Assembly: GCA_934636435.1 (NCBI GenBank) | Contig: CAKUAQ010000004.1 | Coordinates: 1 to 61,249 of the forward strand | From: an uncultured Eubacteriales bacterium | Lineage (GTDB): Bacteria; Bacillota; Clostridia; Oscillospirales; Acutalibacteraceae | Direction: 5' to 3' | Length of the DNA: 61,249 nucleotides | Shown: positions 33,996 to 42,248 of the stretch, piece after piece | How positions within the stretch are numbered: position 1 is the stretch's first letter | Layout: every line of letters begins with the position of its first letter | Notes under the pieces: generated by a model | What the model saw: the letters and a program-made list of their open reading frames with translations, nothing else | The model's database searches: none | Told to the model about the DNA's origin: nothing | Made by a program: the position numbers and the translations under genes

Positions 33996-34715
33996 GTGGA
34001 ATTGATGCAATACGAAGGCATTTCCGCCGAGACGCTGTTTCTGCTGGCGGAGAACCGCTTTCAGGACAGCAAGAGCTTTTATGAGGAGCATAAGGCTGCC
34101 ATCCGGACGGGGGCGGTGGACCCGCTGCGGCGATTGGCGGCGGATATGGCCCCCACGATGCACCGCATCGACCCGCTGATCGTCACCGATCCTCTGCGCA
34201 ACGGCTGTGTCAGCCGGGTGCGGCGGGATAACCGGTATACCCACGATAAATCCATGTATCGGGAGAATCTGTGGGTGGCGTTCATGCGGGATAAGCACGT
34301 CTGGGAGACCGTTCCGGCGTTTTATCTGGATTTTTCCCTGCGCCGGGCGGAATGGGGTGTGGGATTTTATCGGGCCACCCCCGCCATCATGCAGTGCTTG
34401 CGCCGCCGCACCGATGCCGACCCCGCCGGTATGCTCCGGGCGGTGAATAAAGCCCGGAAAGCGGGCTTCACTCTGGGCGGCGAGCCCTATGCCCGCCCCC
34501 GCAGCGGGGCGGATACTCCGGCACTGCTGCGTCCTCTGTACGATTGCCGCAGCATCGAGCTGTCCCGCAGCGAGCCGCCGGCGTTTGTGGCGGATGCGGG
34601 GCTGCCGGAGCGGCTCATCGCCGGATTTGAGGCGCTGGCGCCCATTTATGCGAAGATCATGGCGGCCGTGGAGGAGGTCTGCGGCTATCGGGAGGTCGAT
34701 CCGGTGAAAGCTTGA
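33996..34715 (+). CDS. DUF2461/TIGR02453-family protein
   Basis: A 239-residue cytoplasmic protein of the DUF2461 family: FLLAENRFQDSKSFYEEHK near the start, a central RRDNRYTHDKSMYRENLWV and YLDFSLRRAEWGVGFY. Function is unknown in the family. The likely start is GTG at 33996 after GAGAAAGG; an ATG three codons later is possible. Confidence 0.8.
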   Translation: MELMQYEGISAETLFLLAENRFQDSKSFYEEHKAAIRTGAVDPLRRLAADMAPTMHRIDPLIVTDPLRNGCVSRVRRDNRYTHDKSMYRENLWVAFMRDKHVWETVPAFYLDFSLRRAEWGVGFYRATPAIMQCLRRRTDADPAGMLRAVNKARKAGFTLGGEPYARPRSGADTPALLRPLYDCRSIELSRSEPPAFVADAGLPERLIAGFEALAPIYAKIMAAVEEVCGYREVDPVKA

Positions 34716-34801
34716 GCGGCGCCGTCGGAGCTTCGGACGGCCGGCGGCTTTGCCGGGGTGAAAACGGATGTTTCCGTGACAGGAAAGGATGGATGCACAG
34801 G

Positions 34802-35350
34802 ATGAAAGACATTACCGAGCAGGCACGGCAGGCGATCACCGAGCTGCTGGAGGTGGCTCGGCTGCAGCCGGGCGATATCGTGGTGGTGGGCTGCTCCTCC
34901 AGCGAGGTGCTGGGGGAAAAGATCGGCACCGGCTCCAGCATGGAGGCGGCCGGGGCGGTCATGGACGGCATTCTGCCGGTGCTGCGGGAGAACGGCCTGT
35001 ATCTGGCGGCGCAATGCTGCGAGCACCTCAACCGCGCCATTGTGCTGGAAGCGGCGGCGGCCCGGGCCTACGGGCTGGAGCCGGTGAATGTGCTGCCCCG
35101 GCCCAAGGCGGGCGGCTCTTTCGCCACCACCGCTTGGCAGCGGCTGGAGGCGCCGGTGGCGGTGGAGCGGGTGCAGGCTCATGCCGGGCTGGATATCGGC
35201 GGCACCCTCATCGGGATGCACCTGCGCCCGGTGGCGGTGCCGGTGCGGCTGTCCGTCCGTCAGATCGGTGCGGCGCTGCTGCTGTGCGCCCGCACCCGGC
35301 CGAAGTTTATCGGCGGCTGCCGGGCGGTCTATGACGAGTCTAAGCTATAA
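34802..35350 (+). CDS. UPF0340/TIGR01440-family protein
   Basis: A 182-residue protein of the UPF0340 (DUF436) family, common in Firmicutes, function unknown. Diagnostic stretches are VVVGCSSSEVLGEKIGTGSS, LAAQCCEHLNRAIV and the C-terminal TRPKFIGGCRAVYDE. The start could also be the ATG three codons upstream (34793), which is closer to GGAAAGG. It lies 23 bp before the mrp gene. Confidence 0.88.
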   Translation: MKDITEQARQAITELLEVARLQPGDIVVVGCSSSEVLGEKIGTGSSMEAAGAVMDGILPVLRENGLYLAAQCCEHLNRAIVLEAAAARAYGLEPVNVLPRPKAGGSFATTAWQRLEAPVAVERVQAHAGLDIGGTLIGMHLRPVAVPVRLSVRQIGAALLLCARTRPKFIGGCRAVYDESKL

Positions 35351-35373
35351 AGAACAGGTAAGGAGCGAAGAAC

Positions 35374-36195
35374 ATGAGCGAATGTACCCACGATTGCAGC
35401 TCCTGCGGGCAGAAATGCGACCAGCAGGATCTGCGGGCAAAACTGAACCAATACAGCCAGATCAAAAAGGTGGTCGCCGTCAGCAGCGGTAAGGGCGGAG
35501 TCGGGAAATCTTCTGTCACCGCCATGCTGGCCACCCTCATGGCCCGGCGGGGCTATGCGGTGGGGGTGCTGGATGCGGACATCACCGGTCCGTCCATTCC
35601 CCGGGCCTTTGGGCTGACCTGCCGGGCGCAGGCCAATGAGCTGGGCATCCTGCCGGCCGAGACCCATATGGGCATCAAGGTCATGAGCATCAACCTGCTG
35701 CTGGAGGACGCCAACCAGCCGGTGGTATGGCGCGGCCCGGTGGTGGCGGGCGCGGTGACGCAGTTCTGGACGGACGTGGTCTGGGGCGCGCTGGATGTGC
35801 TGTTTATTGATATGCCCCCCGGCACCGGCGACATCCCGCTGACGGTGTATCAGAGCATTCCGCTGGACGGCAATGTGGTGGTCACCACCCCCCAGAGCTT
35901 GGTGCAGATGGTGGTGGGCAAGGCGCGGCGTATGGCGGAGATGCTGGATATTCCCGTGCTGGGCTTCGTGGAGAATATGAGCTATGTAACCTGCCCCGAT
36001 TGCGGCAAGCGGATCCCGCTGTTCGGCGACGGCAAGGCGCTGGACGCGGCGGTCGCAGAGCTGGGGCTGCCGGTATTGGCGCGGCTGCCCATAGACCCGC
36101 AGGTGGCGGCGCTGTGCGACAGCGGCGAGATCGAGCGGGTGGTTTGCGAGGCGCTGGAGCCGGCCGCCGACGCGGTGGAGGCTCTGCTGCAATGA
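35374..36195 (+). CDS. mrp: Mrp/NBP35-family Fe-S cluster carrier ATPase
   Basis: A 273-residue P-loop protein that binds and transfers Fe-S clusters in the cytosol. The deviant Walker A is SGKGGVGKSS, followed by LDADITGPSIP and DMPPGTGD. An N-terminal Cys cluster (CTHDCSSCGQKC, residues 4-15) resembles NBP35, and the C-terminal CPDC pair (about 208-211) can bridge a cluster in the dimer. AAGGAG precedes the ATG. Confidence 0.93.
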   Translation: MSECTHDCSSCGQKCDQQDLRAKLNQYSQIKKVVAVSSGKGGVGKSSVTAMLATLMARRGYAVGVLDADITGPSIPRAFGLTCRAQANELGILPAETHMGIKVMSINLLLEDANQPVVWRGPVVAGAVTQFWTDVVWGALDVLFIDMPPGTGDIPLTVYQSIPLDGNVVVTTPQSLVQMVVGKARRMAEMLDIPVLGFVENMSYVTCPDCGKRIPLFGDGKALDAAVAELGLPVLARLPIDPQVAALCDSGEIERVVCEALEPAADAVEALLQ

Positions 36196-36271
36196 GCCGG
36201 GGCGCGTAGACCGGAGCGATAGGCCAAAAGGCGGACGGTCGGGAACAGCCCCAGGGGCGCAGAAGCCGCTG

Positions 36272-36828
36272 TTGTATGATCGCAAGGGATACGCGGTAAA
36301 CTGTTGCATCCAACAGTGGGTATCCTGCGCGGGGCAGCTGCGCGGAGAGATCAGAGAGGAAAGGGAAAAGCCGGGCAAGAAGCCCGTCGAGGACGGGGAC
36401 GACGAAAATCATCCGGGAACGCCGGCAGAGAAACGGCCGAAACGACGGTTTCCGCCACAGACCCGGACTGCGGAACGCTCGTAAAGAGAGAGCATGAGCG
36501 GCAGGTTGCTTACGAGGCGCACACAGCCTGTGTGACAAAAGCGGGCTTGTTCCGGGCATAGAGGTAACCGCCGGAAATGTCCATGACAGCGTGGTGTGGG
36601 ACAAAGGATAACACGGCAACAGGCAAATTTGTTCGGTTCGCAACCACGGACGCAGGCTACAAGACCCCGTGGATCCCAAAGAAAGCGGTGAGCGGGTCTT
36701 GGCGGATGCGCAGGAGAAACCCGCCATGCGTGTTATACACACTGCCGGGGGCTTGGCCGCCGTCGCGCGATGGGACAGGCTTAAATGTGCGGCCATGAAC
36801 CTGAAAAAGCCGGCAACTCGGAGTTGAA
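36272..36828 (+). pseudogene. Decayed IS1182-family transposase
   Basis: The plus strand encodes transposase fragments in different frames. EREKPGKKP is near 36360; TVSATDPDCG, then AYEAHTAC, at about 36440-36530; EVTAGNVHDSVVWDK (36561-36605) ends at a stop; TDAGYKTPWIPKK at about 36645-36690; and AAMNLKKPA near 36790. These are IS1182-type motifs in correct order, but frameshifted, and about 150-200 residues between DAGYKTPW and the C-terminal AAMNLKK are missing. No clear terminal inverted repeats were recognised. The element is dead. Confidence 0.85.
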
Positions 36829-36836
36829 AAACTCCG
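36819..36836 (+). terminator. Small hairpin at the end of the IS remnant
   Basis: CGGAGTT and AACTCCG flank a GAAA loop, followed by TTTCCC. A weak terminator at best. Confidence 0.35.
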
Positions 36837-36876
36837 TTTCCCGGTTTATAATCGTTGATGATTCCCCCAATGGCAA

Positions 36877-36917
36877 GAGACCCCCGGCTTTCGTTGCTTG
36901 AAAGCGGGGGGCTCTTT
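36877..36917. terminator. Hairpin with 7-nt loop, convergent region
   Basis: GAG-A-CCCCC-GGCTTTC pairs with GAAAGC-GGGGG-G-CTC, followed by TTTGAC on the plus strand and CTTGCC on the minus strand. Confidence 0.55.
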
Positions 36918-36926
36918 GACAGGCCG

Positions 36927-36975
36927 AACCGGCCGCCGATGCCTTTGTGTGCATCGGCGGCCGGTTACTTTTTTG
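36927..36975 (+). terminator. Strong terminator converging on oleate hydratase
   Basis: A perfect 16-bp stem (AACCGGCCGCCGATGC) with an 8-nt loop is followed by ACTTTTTTGC on the plus strand. It blocks plus-strand transcription from entering the hydratase gene and may also stabilise the hydratase mRNA end. Confidence 0.85.
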
Positions 36976-36983
36976 CAGTCGGT

Positions 36984-38777
36984 TTATTCGATGAGTCCGC
37001 TTTCTTTCAGCAGCAGCTCGATATCGGTGCCCCGTACCTTTTTCAGGGCGATCTTGAGCATTTCCTTTTCCGCGAAGGAAAGGGGCGCTTCGCTGATGGG
37101 CTTCTTGTCGATGGCGTAGTAGCAGGCACGCAGCAGCTCCCGTACGTCATACTTGCTGCCCCACACCTCCGGCACACCCCGGTCAACGTTCAGCAGGGTG
37201 TAGACAGACTCCATACCGGTACGCATGGAATACTCGGTGGTGAAGATGGTATCCCGCGGCGTCTCGGCGAACTGGCCGATGAAGGCGAAATTCACGGCGC
37301 CGTCCGGCACCACCTTCGGGCGGTCGGACTCCTTGCGGGGCTGGAAGAAGGCGTTGATATAGGGCATGAAGCAGGTGGTGGTGTTGCAGGCGTCGTGCGC
37401 CAGCGCGTCGATCCGCTCCTCCGGCACCCCGATGTGGTACAGCCACTCCCGGCAGACCTCCTCGCCGGTGCAGTCCCGCATGGCCTTCTTCACGTAGTTG
37501 CCTTCCTTGTTGGTGTTCAGGGAGTACAGCCACACCAGCACCATGTTCTTGTCCTGAGACTTGAACTGGGGCTGCCGGTTGATGGTCCAGGAGAGATACC
37601 AGTGGTCGGTGCTGTCCTTGACGGTGACGATGCCGCCGGTGGTCACCTTGCCGGAGCGGGGATCCCGCTTGCAGATGTCCATGATGTGCCGGATGACCTC
37701 CTCGTCGGAGGTGGCGACGGTGGCACTCATCCAGTTGGTGGCGTCCACATCGGAGCAGAAAGCGTCCGGGTTGCCGTATTCGCCGTGCTCCGCCTGGGCG
37801 GCGATGGCTTTCCACATATCCCACGACTCGCCTGCGCCGTTCTTCACGCCGGACAGGTCGGGTGCGTGGGTCTGGTCGCCGTAGCAGGAGGTGTCGGTGC
37901 AGCAGCCGTTGGTGATGAACACCAGATCGTCCTCGATCAGGTCGATGGTCTGCTCCTTGCCGTCCTTCACATAGACGATCTGCTTGGCCACCTTCCTGTC
38001 GCCCTCGGTCTCGATGACAACATTCTTCACATCCATGCCGTATTCGATGCGCACACCGTGGGCCTCCAGATATTTCACCAGCGGCAGGATCATGCTCTCA
38101 TACTGGTTATACTTGGTGAACCGCAGGGCGCTGAAATCCGGCAGCCCGTCGATGTGATGCACATAGCGGCACAGATACCGCTTCATCTCCAGGGCGCTGG
38201 ACCAGCGCTGGAAGGCGAACATGGTCTGCCAATAGAGCCAGAAGTTGGTGCTCCAGAAAGACTCCGGCAGCACATCGGAGATCTTTTTGTCCTCCAGATC
38301 CTTTTCCGGGGTCAGAAACAGCTTGGACAGCGCCAGTGCCGATTCCTTGTCCAGCTTGAACTGCTTGTCGGTGTGGGCGTCCTCGCCCCGGTTGACGGTG
38401 GCGCGACACAGGGAATAGTTGGGATCGTGCTTATTGAGCCAATAATACTCGTCCAGCACCGATACGCCGGGGGTCTCGATGGAGGGCACGTCGCGGAAGG
38501 TGTCCCACATGACCTCGAAATGGTTGTCCATCTCCCGGCCGCCCCGCATGAAGAAGCCCTTGGTCACATCCTTGCGGCCGTCGCAGCTGCCGCCGGCCAG
38601 CTCCAGCTTTTCCAGCAGATGGATGTGCTCCCCCTTCATCTGGCCGTCCCGGACGAGATAAAAGGCCGCCGTCAGTCCGGCCAGTCCGGTGCCGATGATG
38701 TAGGCGGATTTTTTGTCCACGTCCTTCGGCTTTTCGGGGTGGGCGAAAGATTCATACGTTCCTGCAGAGTAATACAT
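36984..38777 (-). CDS. ohyA: Oleate hydratase
   Basis: A 597-residue FAD enzyme that adds water across the cis-9 double bond of unsaturated fatty acids, giving 10-hydroxystearate from oleate. FAD binding is via YIIGTGLAGLTAAFYLV, the active-site region includes MRGGREMDNHFEV, and other family segments are NGCCTDTSCYGDQ and QFAETPRDTIFTTEYSMRTG. The length is close to the normal 560-650. ACAGGAGG precedes the ATG. It is a single-gene unit with its own promoter, directly downstream of a TetR gene, probably its regulator. In gut bacteria the enzyme is associated with detoxification of host or dietary fatty acids. Confidence 0.95.
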   Translation of the reverse strand: MYYSAGTYESFAHPEKPKDVDKKSAYIIGTGLAGLTAAFYLVRDGQMKGEHIHLLEKLELAGGSCDGRKDVTKGFFMRGGREMDNHFEVMWDTFRDVPSIETPGVSVLDEYYWLNKHDPNYSLCRATVNRGEDAHTDKQFKLDKESALALSKLFLTPEKDLEDKKISDVLPESFWSTNFWLYWQTMFAFQRWSSALEMKRYLCRYVHHIDGLPDFSALRFTKYNQYESMILPLVKYLEAHGVRIEYGMDVKNVVIETEGDRKVAKQIVYVKDGKEQTIDLIEDDLVFITNGCCTDTSCYGDQTHAPDLSGVKNGAGESWDMWKAIAAQAEHGEYGNPDAFCSDVDATNWMSATVATSDEEVIRHIMDICKRDPRSGKVTTGGIVTVKDSTDHWYLSWTINRQPQFKSQDKNMVLVWLYSLNTNKEGNYVKKAMRDCTGEEVCREWLYHIGVPEERIDALAHDACNTTTCFMPYINAFFQPRKESDRPKVVPDGAVNFAFIGQFAETPRDTIFTTEYSMRTGMESVYTLLNVDRGVPEVWGSKYDVRELLRACYYAIDKKPISEAPLSFAEKEMLKIALKKVRGTDIELLLKESGLIE

Positions 38778-38809
38778 AATAAAAACCTCCTGTGTGTTTC
38801 TTTGACTCC

Positions 38810-38837
38810 AGTATACCCGTTTCCGAAAGATTTACAA
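38810..38837 (-). promoter_or_regulatory. Promoter of oleate hydratase
   Basis: On the minus strand TTGTAA (38837-38832), 16-bp spacer, TATACT (38815-38810), about 32 bp before the start codon. Confidence 0.6.
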
Positions 38838-38852
38838 CAATCAGAAACGGCC

Positions 38853-38904
38853 CCGTGATAAGACTTTTATCACGGAGCCGTCAGGTGTATAAAATTTTAT
38901 CACA
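38853..38904. promoter_or_regulatory. Two palindromic sites between the TetR gene and ohyA
   Basis: CCGTGATAA-GACTT-TTATCACGG (38853-38875) has perfect 9-bp arms with a 5-nt centre. A second, imperfect site TGTATAAAATTTTATCACA lies at 38886-38904. They sit upstream of the ohyA promoter and immediately after the TetR stop codon. They could be TetR operators; the first could also terminate the TetR message. Confidence 0.5.
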
Positions 38905-38922
38905 TTTGCGGAAATGATAAAA

Positions 38923-39477
38923 TCAGACCCGGAACCGGGACAGAGCGGCGGTCATGGAGCCTTTGATCAGTCGGGCGAGCCTGTCCACGATGTCGTGGGG
39001 GTCCTCCCGCATATCGTCCTTGATCCAGTCCAGCATCAGCCCGATGAATATATACGCGTAGATCTGCGCAATGAATCGCTTGTCCTCGTCCCGCACGGTC
39101 ATGTCGCCGGATTCTTCGTCGATCACGCCCAGCAGAAGCTGGTCCACCGGCGGCTGCAAATACTTCTCCACCTGCTCCCGGTGTACGCAGCGGTAGACGT
39201 TCAGGATGAACGGCTTGTTCGCCTGCACCGCCTCGAAAATTTGCAGCAGGCCCTGCTGCCAGGTCTCGTAGGTTTTCTTCTCGTCGAGGGCCCGCCGCGC
39301 GTCCTCCAGACAGGACCATTCCACCAGGTCGTAGATATCCTTGAAATGGTAGTAAAAGGTCATGCGGTTGATGCCGCAGTCCTCGGCGATGTCGCCCACC
39401 GTGATCTTGGTGAGCGGCTTTTTCAGCAGCAAATTCTTGAGCGACTGTTCCAGCGCCCGCTTTGTGACCTGTGACAT
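38923..39477 (-). CDS. TetR-family regulator (probable fatty-acid response)
   Basis: A 184-residue regulator. The N-terminal HTH is ITVGDIAEDCGINRMTFYYHF (about residues 25-45). The C-terminal ligand domain resembles the DhaS-type TetR subgroup (WSCLEDARRAL, YAYIFIGLMLDWI). It is transcribed towards oleate hydratase with palindromic sites between them, so fatty-acid-responsive control of ohyA is a reasonable inference. ACAGGAGG precedes the ATG. Confidence 0.85.
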   Translation of the reverse strand: MSQVTKRALEQSLKNLLLKKPLTKITVGDIAEDCGINRMTFYYHFKDIYDLVEWSCLEDARRALDEKKTYETWQQGLLQIFEAVQANKPFILNVYRCVHREQVEKYLQPPVDQLLLGVIDEESGDMTVRDEDKRFIAQIYAYIFIGLMLDWIKDDMREDPHDIVDRLARLIKGSMTAALSRFRV

Positions 39478-39504
39478 GGGATGGGCACCTCCTGTCGGAA
39501 ATGG

Positions 39505-39537
39505 GGAGACATCGTCTCCGCCTTATATTCTATTATA
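39505..39537 (-). promoter_or_regulatory. TetR gene promoter -10 with overlapping operator-like palindrome
   Basis: On the minus strand TATAAT (39537-39532) is followed by the perfect inverted repeat GGAGAC-GAT-GTCTCC (39519-39505), placed between the transcription start and the ribosome binding site, as expected for autorepression. I did not find a convincing -35. Confidence 0.45.
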
Positions 39538-39677
39538 GCACAGCTGCAGCGGCCAATTGTAAACGGAAACAAAACTTTTGCCCCGTTCCGCCCGCCCCGG
39601 CCGGCCGGGAGCCGACAGGGAGCGGCCGTTTTTTCGGTCGAAGCGTGCCTGGAGGGGCATGGAACGGAAATTCTGCT

Positions 39678-39705
39678 TTTATTTTGTCTCCGACTGTGGT
39701 ACACT
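39678..39705 (+). promoter_or_regulatory. Possible promoter of the phosphoesterase-malQ unit
   Basis: TTTATT (39678-39683), 16-bp spacer, TACACT (39700-39705), about 75 bp before the start codon. Confidence 0.4.
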
Positions 39706-39780
39706 AAGCAGAGCGGACGTGTGCGCCCGGCAGGATATTGCCGCGCCAAACCGTCCATGCGCCGGAAGGGAGTCTTGTCT

Positions 39781-40572
39781 ATGGAAATCCAGCCGAAACG
39801 GTCCAAAAAGCTGCTGCATACCGCCATGGGGCTGCGCGTGGCCATGGGCGCTCCCCAGGTGGAGCCGATCCCGGTGTTTCTGCCCCGGCTGCCTGCCGCC
39901 TTTTGCGGCGCCCGGGTGGCGGTGGTGGCGGATGTGCATCTGCCGGATAACGCCGTGCGGCTGACCCGGCTGATCAACTGCGTGGCGCTCCAGCGCCCCG
40001 ATGCCATCTTCCTCCCCGGCGATTTGACCAACAGCTATACCGACTTTGACGCCGCCGGACTGCGGCGGCTGACCGGGGCGCTGGCGGCCATCGCTCCCTG
40101 CTTCGCCATCCCCGGCAACCACGAGCTGCGTCTGGGGCGGGAGCCGCTGTATGGGCAGATTCTCACGGGATGCGGGGTGCACTATCTTTGCGACAGCTAT
40201 GCCGACTGGAAAAAGGACGGCGAGACGCTGCGCCTGTTCGGCATGGGGCATCGCTGCCCTCGGCCGCTGGCGGTGAGCGGGCAGCCGGCTGTTGCGTTGG
40301 CCCATAAGCCGGATCATTTCTCCTATTATCAAAAGGCCCGGTGGAATCTGGTGGTTTGCGGCCATACCCACGGCGGTCAGATCCGCGTGAAAAATCGGGG
40401 CCTGTACGCTCCCGGGCAGGGGGTGCTGCCCGCCTATACCGACGGGGTGTACCGACAGGGGGTCACCACCATGGTGGTCAGTCGGGGGCTGGGAGACAGC
40501 TCCGTCCCCCTGCGTGTCGCCAACCCGCCCCACCTGCCGCTGCTGCTGTTCATGCCGCAGACATCCGGATAA
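39781..40572 (+). CDS. Calcineurin-like metallophosphoesterase, YkuE-like
   Basis: A 263-residue metal-dependent phosphoesterase. The metal-binding motifs are in order: VADVHLPD, LPGDLTN, IPGNHE, LAHKPD and VCGHTHGGQI. The GHTHGGQIR ending is typical of the YkuE/YaeI branch acting on lipid or UDP-linked phosphates, although the specific substrate is unknown. No twin-arginine signal is visible. GAAGGGAG precedes the ATG. It is 30 bp upstream of malQ. Confidence 0.86.
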   Translation: MEIQPKRSKKLLHTAMGLRVAMGAPQVEPIPVFLPRLPAAFCGARVAVVADVHLPDNAVRLTRLINCVALQRPDAIFLPGDLTNSYTDFDAAGLRRLTGALAAIAPCFAIPGNHELRLGREPLYGQILTGCGVHYLCDSYADWKKDGETLRLFGMGHRCPRPLAVSGQPAVALAHKPDHFSYYQKARWNLVVCGHTHGGQIRVKNRGLYAPGQGVLPAYTDGVYRQGVTTMVVSRGLGDSSVPLRVANPPHLPLLLFMPQTSG

Positions 40573-40602
40573 ATTGCTTTGACGGAGAAAGGAGTGGTCG
40601 CT

Positions 40603-42144
40603 ATGCGTACCAGCGGAATTCTCATGCCGGTGTTTTCCCTCCCCGGGAAATACGGCATCGGCACCTTTGGCAAGGAAGCCTATCACTTTGTGGATTTTTT
40701 GGAAAAGGCGGGGCAGCGCTATTGGCAGCTGCTGCCGCTGAACCCCACCCATTTCGGGGATTCCCCCTATCAATCCTTTTCTTCGGCGGCGGGGAATCCC
40801 TATTTCATCGACCTGGAAACGCTGGTCGAGGACGGCCTGCTGGAAACCGCCGACTGCGACCGGGCGGATCTCGGCAGCGATCCCGGCCGGGTGGACTACG
40901 GAAAGCTGTATGACCATCGCCTGCCGCTGCTGGAGCGGGCGTTTGCCCGCTTCACGCCGGGAGAGGATCATGCCCGGTTCTGCCGGGAGCAGGCGGACTG
41001 GCTGGAGGACTATGCGCTGTTTATGGCGCTGAAGGATGCCCACGGGGGCGCTGCCTGGCGGAATTGGGAAAAGCCCCTTAAAATGCGGCAGCCTCGGGCG
41101 CTGGCGGATTTTCGGCAGCAGCATGCACAGCGGCTGGCGTTTTATCGGTTTGTTCAGTTCCAGTTTTACCGTCAATGGGACGCTCTGAAAGCCTATGCCC
41201 ATGCCCACGGGGTGCGGATCATCGGAGATATGCCCATCTATGTGGCGGATGACAGCGCCGATGTCTGGGCGGACCCGGGACAGTTTGATCTGGATGAGGA
41301 GCTGCTGCCCCGGGTGGTGGCGGGCTGCCCGCCGGATGCCTTCACCGAGGACGGACAGCTGTGGGGGATGCCGGTGTATAACTGGGCGCAGATGCGCCGG
41401 GAGCCGACCCCCTACCGCTGGTGGCGGCAGCGGATGCGCCGCACGCTGGCGCTCTACGATGTGGTGCGCATCGATCATTTCCGGGGCTTTGAGTCCTTTT
41501 ACTGCATTCCCTATGGGGCGGTCAACGCCAAAAAGGGCGTGTGGCGGCAGGGCCCCGGCATGGAGCTGTTCCGGGCGCTGGAGGAGGATCACGGCGGTCC
41601 GCTGCCCATCATCGCAGAGGATCTGGGCTTTTTGACCCCCGCGGTGCGGCAGCTGCTGGCGGACAGCGGCTATCCGGGTATGAAGGTGCTGCAATTTGCC
41701 TTTGACCCCGCCGGGGACAGCGAATATCTGCCCTATCGGTACCCCCGCCACTGTGTGGTGTATACCGGCACCCACGATAACGACACCGTCATGGGCTGGA
41801 CCCACACCGCCGATCCGGCGGAGGTGGCGTTTGCCCGCCGGTATCTCCATGTGGATGACCGGGAGGGCTTCAACTGGGCGATGATCCGGGCGGCGCTGAT
41901 GAGCGTGGCGGATACGGCGATTTTTATGATGCAGGATTTTATGGGACTGGGCAGCGAGGCCCGCATCAACACCCCCGCCACCCTGGGCGGCAGCAACTGG
42001 CAATGGCGCATCGGGGACGGCTGCATCAACGATTGGCTGGCGCAGATCATCCGGGAGAATACGGCGTTGTACGGCCGCCTGCCGGAAACACCAAAGGTAA
42101 AAAAGGTACCAACGGAGAATGCTGCCGTCGATGAGCAGAAGTAA
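40603..42144 (+). CDS. malQ: 4-alpha-glucanotransferase (amylomaltase)
   Basis: A 513-residue GH77 enzyme that transfers alpha-1,4-glucan segments during maltodextrin and glycogen use. The N-terminus is RTSGILMPVFSLPGKYGIG, followed by WQLLPLNPTHFGDSPYQSFS. Catalytic region motifs are IGDMPIYVADDSADVW, VRIDHFRGFE (nucleophile Asp), IAEDLGFLTP (acid/base Glu) and YTGTHDNDT. Length is typical for bacterial GH77. AAAGGAG is 8 nt before the ATG. Confidence 0.96.
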   Translation: MRTSGILMPVFSLPGKYGIGTFGKEAYHFVDFLEKAGQRYWQLLPLNPTHFGDSPYQSFSSAAGNPYFIDLETLVEDGLLETADCDRADLGSDPGRVDYGKLYDHRLPLLERAFARFTPGEDHARFCREQADWLEDYALFMALKDAHGGAAWRNWEKPLKMRQPRALADFRQQHAQRLAFYRFVQFQFYRQWDALKAYAHAHGVRIIGDMPIYVADDSADVWADPGQFDLDEELLPRVVAGCPPDAFTEDGQLWGMPVYNWAQMRREPTPYRWWRQRMRRTLALYDVVRIDHFRGFESFYCIPYGAVNAKKGVWRQGPGMELFRALEEDHGGPLPIIAEDLGFLTPAVRQLLADSGYPGMKVLQFAFDPAGDSEYLPYRYPRHCVVYTGTHDNDTVMGWTHTADPAEVAFARRYLHVDDREGFNWAMIRAALMSVADTAIFMMQDFMGLGSEARINTPATLGGSNWQWRIGDGCINDWLAQIIRENTALYGRLPETPKVKKVPTENAAVDEQK

Positions 42145-42184
42145 GCGAAGCCACCTCCCATTGGCGAAGAATCCGAAAAAAGAC

Positions 42185-42220
42185 CAAGCCGCAGCGGAAT
42201 TTCCGTTGCGGCTTGCTTTG
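42185..42220. terminator. Convergent terminator between malQ and the anti-sigma gene
   Basis: CAAGCCGCAGCGGAA pairs with its complement (one G-T wobble) over 15 bp with a 1-nt centre, followed by CTTTG on the plus strand; A-rich sequence precedes it, so it can act both ways. Confidence 0.7.
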
Positions 42221-42248
42221 TAGGTCGATATCCGGCGGCGTGCTTTGT

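Noticed and set aside
36196..36983. Intact small genes in the mrp-ohyA gap
   Set aside because: The open frames there are fragments of one frameshifted transposase, not separate genes.
39679..42003. 774-codon minus-strand open frame opposite malQ
   Set aside because: It is antisense to a clear GH77 gene and carries no family motif.
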